From Pseudomonas sp. Os17 (GTDB taxonomy: Bacteria > Pseudomonadota > Gammaproteobacteria > Pseudomonadales > Pseudomonadaceae): DNA of 64,000 nucleotides. The stretch is taken from assembly GCF_001547895.1 (NCBI RefSeq), contig NZ_AP014627.1, forward strand, positions 127,501 to 191,500, read 5' to 3'. A program made the translations under genes and the position numbers. Below are positions 8,889-20,800 of this stretch, one piece after another; the stretch's first letter is position 1; each line of letters opens with the position of its first letter. The notes under the pieces were generated by a model. It was given only the letters and a program-made list of their open reading frames with translations, was not told where the DNA came from and did not search any database.

Positions 8889-11800
8889 TCAGCTGTTGTT
8901 GTGATCGATCTTGATGGTCGGGTCGCTACCGGCGATCAACGAATTGATGTTGGCGTTGGACCAGTTGTTGCCTTCCAGCTTGATCGTCACGTCGGCGTTG
9001 GCCAGGCCTCCGGCCGCGTTGAGCTTGCCTTCGGAGCTGACCTGCAGGGTCGAGACCCCGTCCACGGTGGTGATCTTGAGGAAGTTGTCGATGGTGCTGG
9101 CGCTCTCGCCCTGCAGCAGATCCCGCAGGTCGATACGGTCACCTTCGCTGGCCTTGAAGTCCTTGATCACGTCGTTGCCGGTATCGCCGGCCTTCCAGAC
9201 GAAGGTATCGGCCCCCGAACCGCCAATCAGGATGTCATTGCCCTTGCCACCGATGAGGGTGTCGTTACCGGTGCCACCCAGCAGGATGTCATTGCCCCGG
9301 CCGCCGTCCAGGAAGTCGTTGCCGCCCTGGCCGAAGAGAATGTCATTGCCATCGCCACCCAGCAGGGTGTCGTTGCCGTCATGGCTGCCAGACACATCGA
9401 ACTCGGTGTAGTGCTCGGTGATGTACTGGTGCACGTTGCTGGTGCTGACCTGGCTCACATCGACCCCGGTCTGCTTCGCCACGTAGGCCTGCATGGCCTG
9501 GTAGCCCTCGCCGGCGACGCCGTTGAAGCTCACCAGGTCGCCGAACAGGATGTCGTTGCCGTTGCCGCCGCTGACGGTGTCGGCGCCGGGCATGGTGGCT
9601 TCGGTGTGGCCGATGATCGAGTTGGCCAGGTCGTTCGGGTCGATGTTGGTCTGCGGCTTGCCATCGCTGTCGTAAGGCTTCAGGTCGTTGAGGCTGACGT
9701 CGTTGTTCAGGCCGATGGCTTCCACCTGGGACAGCTTGCTCAGCAGTACGAAGCCCTCATTGGAGTTGTTGATGCTGGCCGAGTTGGTGGTGCTGCCATT
9801 ACCGGCCAGGGTGGACAGCTCATAGGTGCCGTCGCCCTGGGCGTGCAGGGTGCCCAGGGTCGCGCTGTTCCAGCCGCTGCCCCACCAGTTGCTGCTGTAG
9901 GTCTGCAGGACCACGGTGCCGTTGGCGTTCACGGTCAGGGCGTGGGTGTTGTCGATGTAGGTGCTGAAGGTGTCCCCCAGTTTGTAGTTGCTGGTGGTCA
10001 CCACATCGTCGAGGCGCACGTTGCCGTACAGCGTCGGGTTGGTCTGCTCGCCGGTCTGGTAGTAGGTCGGCTTACCGTCGGTGATGAAGTAGGTCAGGTT
10101 GGTGGCATTGGTGTTGCTGGTGGCCAGGCTGCTCTGGAAGAAGTTGGCCGTGGTCTTGAACACGTCTTCGTAGTTGGTACCGCCGCCGGAGCTCATCGAA
10201 TCCAGCACGGCCTTGAGCTGGGCCAGGGCGTTCGGATCGTTGAGGTTCACCGATACCGACTTGTTGACCTGGGAGTCGAAGTCGGCCAGGAAGATGTTCA
10301 CGGTGCCCGAGCCGGCGCCGCCGATGCTGTTCTTCAGGGTATTGAAGACGGCGGTCAGGGAGTTCTTGGCCGCGGCGATGGAGCTGCCCATGCTGCCCGA
10401 GCTGTCCACCATGAAGGCGATGTTGTAGTTGGTGCCCGGGACCACGGTCAGGCCGCCGATGTCGGCGACCACGATGTCGTTGCCGTCGGTGCCGGTGACG
10501 GTATCGTCGCCGGAGGTGGCGACCACGGCGTTGTAGGTGGCCGGGTAGACCTTGACCGGGATCTGCGCCGTGGAGCTGGCAGAACCGCCCAGGGACTCGG
10601 TGGAGGTCGAGGTCACGTTGAGGTTGAACGAGCCGTTGTAGTAAGGCGGCGGCGTGACGGTCAGGTTGCCCAGGTTCCAGCCGGTGACGTTGGCTTCGCC
10701 GGAGCTCGCGGTGGCGGTAAAGGTATGCCCGGCACCATCGCTGAGCACGGAGCCTGCAGGAATGCCGCTGATCTTCACGCTCAGGGTTTCCGAACCGTCG
10801 GTATCGGTCAGCCCGGTGCTGATCTTCGACAGATGCACGCTGCCGCCTTCGCCGCCTTCGTTGAGCTTGTAGCCGTCGTAGTAACCCTCGCCGTTGGTGC
10901 CGTGCAGGTCGGACACCGAAACCCCGGCGTTGGTCAGGTCAGTGACGCCGGTGTACAGCGGCACACCGGCATTGCTCAGGTCCACCGCCGTTGCGCCGTT
11001 GACTGAGAGATTGACGTCGTAGCTGCCCGGGCCGCTCTGGTTGTGGTGGTAGATATCGATGGTGTAGTAGCCGCTGGTGGTCGGGGTGAAGGTACCGTTG
11101 AGGTTACCGCCCGCGCCCCAGGTGGTGCTGGCCACGTTCTTGCCGCCAATGGTCACCAACAGGCTGTCGTCGCCGGTGCCGGAGAAGGTGTAGGACTTGC
11201 CGGCTTCCAGGTAGATCAGGCCGGAGGTCTTCGACGCAGTGCCCGGGGTGATGTTGCCGTCGGACTGGACGTTGGTCGCCAGGCTGCTGCTGTTTGGCGT
11301 GCCGGCGGCGTCGATCACCGATTTCAGGGTGCTGGCGGACGCGCCGCTGCCGTCGGTGCCCAGGCCGCTGAGGCCGGTCCAGACTTCCTTGAGCAGGCCC
11401 ACCGAGTTCACGTTGTTGCCGGCCACGCTCAGGGTCGGTGCATCGGCCACTGGGGTGATGTCGACCGTGACCGTACCGGTGCTGCCCAGGGCCTGGCCAT
11501 CGGTTGGCTGGAATTTGATCTGGGCGTAATCGGCCTGTTGGTTGCCCACGCCGCTGCCGCCGTAGCCGTTGGTGCCGGATTCGTTGGCGTCCGGGGTGAA
11601 GCGCAGCTTGCCGGCATCGATATCGGCCTTGCTGATGGTCTGGTTGTTGGCCACGTCCTTCCAGGTCGAACCGTCCAGGTACTGCAGTTTGCCGTCACTT
11701 GGCAGCTGGGTGATCTTCACTCCCAGGCTGGACGCCGGGCTGTCGACGTCGCTGACGCCGAAGTTCGACCAGGTCAGGGCCAGCGGGGTGTCTTCGCTGC

Positions 11801-14800
11801 CGGTCACGGCGCCGCCGGTGGCGGTTGGCGCGTCGTTGACCGCCACCACGTTGACCGTGGTGGTGGCGACGTTGGAGTAGTTGCCACCGTCGGTCACGGT
11901 CACGGTGATGGTCCGTGGCGTGGTGCTCGGATCTTCACTGTTGTTGGTGAAGGTGATGTTCTTGATCTGCTGCATGTAGTCGGCCAGCGTCGCGTTGCCC
12001 GACAGGGTCAGGGTGATCGAACCGTCCTTGCTGTTGGCATTGATGTTGATGCCGTTGACGCTGTTGCCCAGGTTCAGCGAGTCCCCTGGCTGACGGTTGG
12101 TCAGAACGATGGTCGCGCCGGTGAGCATGGTGCTGTCCGGATCGGTGATGCTCAGGTCGGTGTCGGCGATCGACACGCCAGGGCCCGCGGTGCCTTCGGT
12201 GAAGGTGACCTTGTAGTCGGCCCCGGTGGCGCCGCTGGAGTTGTTGGCGTCCAGGTCGATGACCGGTGGCGCATCGTTGTCGATGATCGAGGTGGTGACG
12301 CTGTTGTTGCTGCCCACCACCAGGTTCTCGAAGTTGCCACCGGTGGCCGAGTCGATCTTGACCACGAAGTTTTCCGTCCCTTCGGTGATCTTGTCGTCAA
12401 TGGTGGCGACGTTGAAGGTGGCGCTGCTGGCGCCGGCCGGAATCTTCACGGTGTACACGCCGCTGAAGTCCGAGCCGTCGGTGGCGGTGCCGCTGTAGCT
12501 GATCTTCAGGGTGACTTCGGTCTGTGCCGGGTGGGTCAGGCTCACGGTGTAGCTGGCGGTCTGGCCTTCAGTGACCGAGGTGCTGCCGGTGATGCCCACC
12601 GAGGTGGTATCCACGGTGTCGGTCACGTTGGTTACCGCTGGGGTGGTGTCCGGCACCAGTTTCTCGAAGTTGCCTCCGGTGGCGCTGGTGATCGAGGCAT
12701 TGACCTTGCCGGCGTCGATATAGACGTCGTCTGCCGGTGCCGCGACGGTGACGGTACCGGTGGTTTTGCCGGCGGCGATGTTGATCACCGCACCATTGGA
12801 CAGGGTCACGGTGACCGGCGTACCGGCGGCGTTGGTCAGGGTGGCGGTGTAGATGATCGAGCCGCCTTCGGCCACGGTGCCGGTGGCGCTGAGGCTGACG
12901 CTGGTGGTGTCGACGGTGTCGGTCACGGTGGTGCTGACTGGCGATTTATCCGCCACCAGGTTCTCGTAGTTGCCGCCGCTGACATTGGTGATGGAGTTGG
13001 TCAGCGGGGTGTGACCGACCAGTACATCGTTAGGCGCAGTGATGCTTACCGAGCCGGTGGTTTCACCGACCGGGATGGTGATTTTTTCACCATTGGCCAG
13101 GGTCACCACGACCGGCGAGCCAGTCACTGGAGCGGTGACGGTAGCGGTGTAGGTGACATTGCCGCCTTCGGCCGCCGAAGGCGTGGCCTTCAGCGTGACG
13201 GTGGAGTTGTCGATGGTGTCGGTGACATCCGTGACGGCTGGCGTGGTGCTTGGTACCAGCTTCTCGAAGTTGCCGCCTTCGGCCTTGGTGATGGTCGCTT
13301 CGACCTTGCCGGCGTCCTTGTACACGTCATCGGCTGGCGCGGCGACAGTCACCTTCCCGGAAGTGGCGCCTGCGGCAATGGTAATCACTGCCCCGTTGGA
13401 CAAGGTCACGGTCACTGGCGTACCGGCAGCATTGCTCAGGGTCGCTGTATAGGTGATCTGGCCACCTTCAGCGACAGTGCCGGTGGCGCTGAGGCTGAGG
13501 TTTGTAGTGTCGACGGTATCGGTCACGGTGGTGCTGACTGGCGATTTATCCGCCACCAGGTTCTCGTAGTTGCCGCCGCTGACATTGGTGATGGAGTTGG
13601 TCAGCGGTGTGTGACCGACCAGTACATCGTTAGGCGCAGTGATGCTTACCGAGCCGGTGGTTTCACCCACTGGAATGGTGATCTTCTCGCCATTGGCCAG
13701 GGTCACCACGACTGGCGAGCCAGTCACTGGTGCGGTGACGGTAGCGGTGTAGGTGACGTTGCCGCCTTCGGCCGCCGAAGGCGTGGCCTTCAGCGTGACG
13801 GTGGAGTTGTCGATGGTATCGGTGACATCCGTGACGGCTGGCGTGGTGCTTGGTACCAGCTTCTCGAAGTTGCCGCCTTCGGCCTTGGTGATGGTCGCTT
13901 CGACCTTGCCGGCGTCCTTGTACACGTCATCGGCTGGCGCAGCCACGGTCACGGTACCGCTGGTTGCCCCGGCGGCGATGGTGATCACCGCGCCGTTGCT
14001 CAGCGTTACGGTGACCGGAGTCCCGGCAGCATTGCTCAGGGTCGCGGTGTAAACGATCGAACCGCCTTCCGCTACCGAAGGTGTAGCCGCCAGGGACAGA
14101 TTGGTGGTGTCGACGGTGTCGGTCACGGTGGTGCTGACCGGGGTCTTGTCGGCCACCAGGTTCTCGTAGTTGCCGCCGCTGACATTGGTGATGGAGTTGG
14201 TCAGCGGGGTGTGACCGACCAGTACATCGTTAGGCGCGCTGATGCTTACCGAGCCGGTGGTTTCACCGACCGGGATGGTGATCTTCTCGCCATTGGCTAG
14301 GGTCACGATTACCGGCGAGCCAGTCACTGGTGCGGTGACGGTAGCGGTGTAGGTGACATTGCCGCCTTCGGCCGCCGAAGGCGTGGCCTTCAGCGTGACG
14401 GTGGAGTTGTCGATGGTGTCGGTGACATCCGTGACGGCTGGCGTGGTGCTTGGTACCAGTTTTTCGAAGTTGCCACCTTCAGCCTTGGTGATGGTGGCTT
14501 CGACTTTGCCGGCGTCCTTGTACACGTCATCAGCTGGCGCAGCCACGGTCACTGTACCGCTGGTTGCCCCGGCGGCGATGGTGATCACCGCGCCGTTGCT
14601 CAGCGTTACGGTCACCGGCGTGCCAGCGGCGTTAGTGAGGGTCGCGGTGTAAACGATCGAACCGCCTTCCGCTACCGAAGGTGTAGCCGCCAGGGACAGA
14701 TTGGTGGTGTCGACGGTGTCGGTCACGGTGGTGCTGACCGGGGTCTTATCGGCCACCAGATTTTCGTAGTTGCCGCCGCTGACATCGGTGATGGAGTTGG

Positions 14801-17800
14801 TCAGCGGTGTGTGGCCGACCAGTACATCGTTCGGCGCGCTGATGCTCACCGATCCCGTGGTTTCACCGACCGGGATGGTGATTTTTTCACCATTGGCCAG
14901 GGTCACGACTACCGGCGAGCCGGTCACCGGAGCGGTGACAGTCGCGGTGTAAGTGACGTTGCCACCTTCGGCCGCCGAAGGCGTGGCTTTCAGCGTGACG
15001 GTGGAGTTGTCGATGGTGTCGGTGACGTCAGTCACGGCTGGCGTGGTGCTTGGTACCAGCTTCTCGAAGTTGCCGCCTTCGGCCTTGGTGATGGTGGCTT
15101 CGACCTTGCCGGCGTCCTTGTACACGTCATCGGCTGGGGCTGCGACGGTAGCGGTACCTGAAGTGGCGCCCGCTGCAATGGTAATTACCGCACCGTTGCT
15201 CAAGGTCACGGTGACCGGTGTACCTGCGGCATTGCTCAGCGTGGCGGTGTAAACAATCGAGCCACCCTCGGCTACCGAAGGTGTGGCACTGAGGCTGAGG
15301 TTTGTGGTGTCGACGGTATCGGTCACGGTGGTGCTGACCGGGGTCTTGTCGGCCACCAGGTTTTCGTAGTTGCCGCCGCTGACATCGGTGATGGAGTTGG
15401 TCAGTGGAGTGTGGCCAACCAGCACATCGTTCGGTGCGCTGATGCTCACCGAGCCCGTGGTTTCACCCACTGGAATGGTGATTTTTTCACCATTGGCCAG
15501 GGTCACCACGACTGGCGAGCCAGTCACTGGAGCGGTGACGGTAGCGGTGTAGGTGACATTGCCGCCTTCGGCCGCCGAAGGCGTGGCTTTCAGCGACACG
15601 GTGGAGGTATCGATGGTATCCGTGACGTCCGTGATGGCTGGAGTCGGATTGGTCTCCAGGTGTTCGAAGTTGCCGCCCTCTGCCTTGGTAATGGTGGCTT
15701 CGACTTTGCCGGCGTCCTTGTAGACGTCATCGGCCGGAGCCGCGACGGTAGCAGTGCCGGAAGTGGCGCCGGCAGCGATAGTAATTACCGCACCGTTGCT
15801 CAGGGTCACGGTGACAGGAGTACCAGCAGCATTGCTCAGGGTCGCGGTGTAAACAATGGAACCACCTTCGGCCACCGAGTCAGTAGCGCTCAGGCTCAGA
15901 GTGGTGGTGTCCGGCGTATCGGTAACGCTGGTTTCGGCTGGCTTGTCATTGATCTCCAGCTTCTCGTAGTTACCGCCGTCCGCTTTGGTAATGGTGGTGC
16001 TCAGGGAGCTACCGCCAGCCAGGGCATCGTTGGGTGCAGTGAAATTCACGGTGCCGGAAGACTCGCCAACCGGGATGGTGATGGTCTGTCCGTTGGACAG
16101 GGTCACCACAACTGGCGAACCGGTCACAGGTGCCGAGACCGAAGCGGTGTAAACCACGATGCCGCCTTCGGCGACGCTCGGCGTAGCGGTCAGGCTGACA
16201 GTCGACGTATCGATAGTGTCAGTGACGTCAGTGACGGCTGGAGTCGGATTGGTCTCCAGGTGTTCGAAGTTGCCGCCTTCAGCTTTAGTGATGGTGGCTT
16301 CGACCTTGCCGGCGTCTTTGTAGACGTCATCGGCTGGGGCTGCGACGGTAGCGGTACCGGAAGTAGCGCCCGCGGCGATGGTGATTACCGCACCGTTGCT
16401 CAGGGTCACGGTGACCGGAGTACCAGCGGCGTTGCTCAAGGTGGCGGTGTAGACGATGGAGCCACCCTCGGCCACGGAATCGGTGGCAGTGAGGCTCAGA
16501 GTGGTGGTGTCTGGTGTATCAGTAACCGAGGTTTCAGCCGGCTTGTCGTTGATTTCCAGCTTCTCGTAGTTACCACCGTCCGCTTTGGTAATGGTGGTGC
16601 TCAGCGAGCTACCGCCAGCCAGGGCGTCGTTTGGCGCGGTGAAGTTCACAGTGCCGGAAGACTCGCCAACCGGAATGGTGATGGTTTGACCGTTGGACAA
16701 GGTCACCACAACCGGCGAACCAGTCACAGGTGCCGAGACCGAAGCGGTGTACACGACGATGCCGCCTTCGGCGATGCTCGGTGTGGCCGTCAACGAAACG
16801 GTGCTGGTGTCGATGGTGTCGGTGACGTCAGTGACGGCTGGAGTCGTGCTTGGCACCAGGTTTTCGAAATTGCCACCTTCAGCCTTGGTGATGGTGGCTT
16901 CGACTTTGCCGGCGTCCTTGTACACGTCATCAGCTGGCGCAGCCACGGTCACGGTACCGCTGGTTGCCCCGGCGGCGATGGTGATCACTGCGCCGTTGCT
17001 CAGCGTTACGGTGACCGGAGTCCCGGCAGCATTGCTCAGGGTCGCGGTGTAAACGATCGAACCGCCTTCCGCTACCGAAGGTGTAGCCGCCAAGGACAGA
17101 TTGGTGGTGTCGACGGTGTCGGTCACTGTGGTGCTGACCGGAGTCTTGTCGGCCACCAGGTTCTCGTAGTTGCCGCCGCTGACATCGGTGATGGAGTTGG
17201 TCAGCGGTGTATGGCCAACCAGCACATCATTTGGTGCGCTGATGCTCACCGAGCCCGTGGTTTCACCGACCGGGATGGTGATTTTTTCACCATTGGCCAG
17301 GGTCACGACTACCGGCGATCCGGTCACCGGAGCGGTGACAGTCGCGGTGTAAGTGACGTTGCCACCTTCGGCCGCCGAAGGCGTGGCTTTCAGCGTGACG
17401 GTGGAGTTGTCGATGGTGTCGGTGACGTCAGTCACGGCTGGAGCAGGGTTGGTGACCAGGTTTTCGAAGTTGCCGCCTTCAGCCTTGGTGATGGTGGCTT
17501 CAACTTTGCCGGCGTCCTTGTACACGTCATCGGCGGGTGCTGCGACGGTGACGGTGCCAGTGGTCTTGCCTGCTTCAATAGTGATCACTGCACCGTTGCT
17601 CAGGGTCACGGTGACCGGCGTGCCGGCAGCGTTGGTCAGGGTTGCGGTGTAAGTGATCTGGCCGCCTTCGGCCACGGAGCCAGTGGCGCCAAGGCTGAGG
17701 TTGGTGGTGTCTACGGTATCGGTGACGCTGGTTTCAGCGGGCTTGTCGCTGAACTCCAGCTTCTCGTAATTGCCGCCTTCTACCTTGGTGATGGTGGTGC

Positions 17801-20800
17801 TCAAGGAGCTGCCGCCAGCCAGGGCATCGTTTGGCGCCGTGACATTGACCGTCCCGGAAGATTCACCCACCGGGATGGTGATGGTCTGACCGTTGGCCAG
17901 GGTCACTACGACAGGCGAACCGGTAACCGGTGCGGTGACCGAAGCGGTGTAAACCACGATGCCGCCTTCGGCGACGCTCGGCGTAGCGGTCAGGCTGACA
18001 GTCGACGTATCGATGGTGTCAGTGACATCGGTGACCGCAGGAGCTGGATTGGTCTCCAGGTTCTCGAAGTTGCCACCCTCTGCCTTGGTGATGGTGACTT
18101 CAACCTTGCCGGCGTCTTTATAGACGTCATCAGCTGGAGCCGCGACGGTCGCAGTGCCCGAAGTGGCGCCGGCAGCGATGGTGATCACCGCGCCGTTGGA
18201 CAGGGTCACGGTGACTGGCGTGCCAGCGGCGTTGCTCAAGGTGGCGGTGTAAACAATCGACCCGCCCTCAGCCACGGTATCGGTGGCCGTTACGCTCAGA
18301 GTGGTGGTGTCTGGTGTATCGGTAACCGAAGTTTCAGCTGGCTTGTCGTTGATCTCCAGCTTCTCGTAATTACCGCCGTCTGCTTTGGTAATGGTGGTGC
18401 TCAAGGAGCTACCACCAGCCAGAGCATCGTTGGGTGCAGTGAAATTCACGGTACCGGAAGACTCGCCAACCGGGATGGTGATGGTCTGTCCGTTGGACAA
18501 GGTCACCACAACTGGCGAACCGGTCACAGGTGCAGATACCGAAGCGGTGTAAACGACAATGCCGCCTTCGGCCACGCTCGGCGTGGCAGTCAGGCTGACA
18601 GTCGACGTATCGATGGTGTCAGTGACGTCAGTCACGGCTGGAGCTGGATCGGTGACCAGGTTCTCGAAGTTGCCGCCCTCTGCCTTGGTGATGGTGACTT
18701 CGACCTTGCCGGCGTCTTTATAGACGTCATCAGCTGGAGCCGCGACGGTCGCAGTGCCCGAAGTGGCGCCGGCAGCGATAGTAATCACCGCACCGTTGCT
18801 CAGGGTCACGGTGACCGGAGTGCCAGCAGCGTTGGTCAGTGTGGCGGTGTAAACGATCGACCCGCCCTCTGCCACGGTATCGGTGGCCGTTACGCTCAGA
18901 GTGGTGGTGTCCGGAGTGTCGGTAACTGAGGTCTCGGCTGGCTTGTCATTGATCTCCAGCTTTTCGTAGTTACCACCGTCAGCCTTGGTAATGGTGGTGC
19001 TCAGTGAGCTACCGCCAGCCAGAGCATCGTTTGGCGCGGTGAAGTTCACGGTGCCGGAAGACTCGCCAACCGGGATGGTGATGGTCTGGCCATTGGACAG
19101 GGTCACCACAACTGGCGAACCAGTCACTGGCGCAGACACAGACGCGGTATATACGACGATGCCGCCTTCGGCGACGCTCGGCGTGGCCGTCAACGAAACG
19201 GTGCTGGTATCGATGGTATCGGTGACATCGGTAACCGCAGGAGCTGGATTGGTAACCAGGTTCTCGAAGTTGCCGCCATCGGCTTTGGTGATGGTGACTT
19301 CGACCTTGCCGGCGTCCTTGTAGACGTCATCAGCCGGAGCCGCGACGGTCGCAGTGCCCGAAGTGGCGCCGGCAGCGATAGTAATCACCGCACCGTTGCT
19401 CAGAGTTACGGTGACCGGAGTGCCAGCAGCATTGGTCAGCGTAGCGGTGTAAACAATCGACCCGCCCTCAGCCACGGTATCGGTGGCCGTTACGCTCAGA
19501 GTGGTGGTGTCTGGTGTATCGGTAACCGAGGTTTCAGCCGGCTTGTCGTTGATCTCCAGCTTCTCGTAGTTGCCACCGTCCGCTTTGGTGATGGTGGTGC
19601 TCAGGGAGCTACCGCCAGCCAGTGCATCGTTAGGCGCGGTGAAGTTGACGGTGCCGGAGGATTCACCGACAGGAATGGTGATGGTCTGTCCGTTGGACAA
19701 GGTCACTACGAACCGGCGAACCAGTGCACAGGTGCGGACACCGAAGCGGTGTACACCACGATGCCGCCTTCAGCGACGCTCGGCGTAGCAGTCAGGCTGA
19801 CAGTCGAAGTATCGATGGTGTCAGTAACGTCAGTCACAGCTGGAGCAGGGTTGGTCTCCAGGTTCTCGAAGTTGCCACCCTCTGCCTTGGTGATGGTGAC
19901 TTCGACTTTGCCGGCGTCTTTATAGACGTCATCAGCTGGAGCCGCGACGGTCGCAGTGCCCGAAGTGGCGCCGGCAGCGATAGTAATCACCGCACCGTTG
20001 CTCAGGGTCACGGTGACAGGAGTGCCAGCGGCGTTGCTCAGGGTGGCGGTGTAAACAATCGAGCCACCCTCGGCCACGGTATCGGTGGCCGTTACGCTCA
20101 GAGTGGTGGTGTCTGGTGTATCAGTAACCGAGGTCTCAGCCGGCTTGTCGTTGATCTCCAGCTTCTCGTAATTACCGCCGTCAGCTTTGGTGATGGTGGT
20201 GCTCAGAGAGCTACCGCCAGCCAGGGCGTCGTTTGGCGCGGTGAAATTCACCGTGCCGGAGGATTCACCGACAGGAATGGTGATGGTCTGTCCGTTGGAC
20301 AAGGTCACCACAACTGGCGAACCGGTCACAGGCGCCGAGACCGAAGCGGTGTAAACGACGATGCCGCCTTCGGCGACGCTCGGTGTAGCGGTCAGGCTGA
20401 CAGTCGACGTGTCGATGGTGTCAGTGACATCGGTGACCGCAGGTGCTGGATTGGTGACCAGGTTCTCGAAGTTGCCGCCATCGGCTTTGGTGATGGTGAC
20501 TTCGACTTTTCCAGCGTCCTTGTAAACGTCGTCGGCTGGCGCGGCGACAGTCACGGTGCCACTGGTTGCCCCGGCGGCGATGGTGATCACGGCGCCGTTG
20601 CTCAGGGTCACGGTGACTGGCGTGCCAGCGGCGTTGCTCAAGGTGGCGGTGTAAACAATCGAGCCCGCCCTCAGCCACGGTATCGGTGGCCGTTACGCTC
20701 AGAGTGGTGGTGTCTGGTGTATCGGTAACCGAGGTTTCAGCTGGCTTGTCGTTGATCTCCAGCTTTTCGTAGTTACCACCGTCAGCCTTGGTAATGGTGG

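Noticed and set aside
8808..18929. Very long plus-strand frames antisense to lapA (732, 1,085 and 1,172 codons).
   Set aside because: They mirror the 300-bp periodicity of lapA, have glycine/arginine/valine-rich low-complexity translations, and no ribosome binding site or family resemblance.
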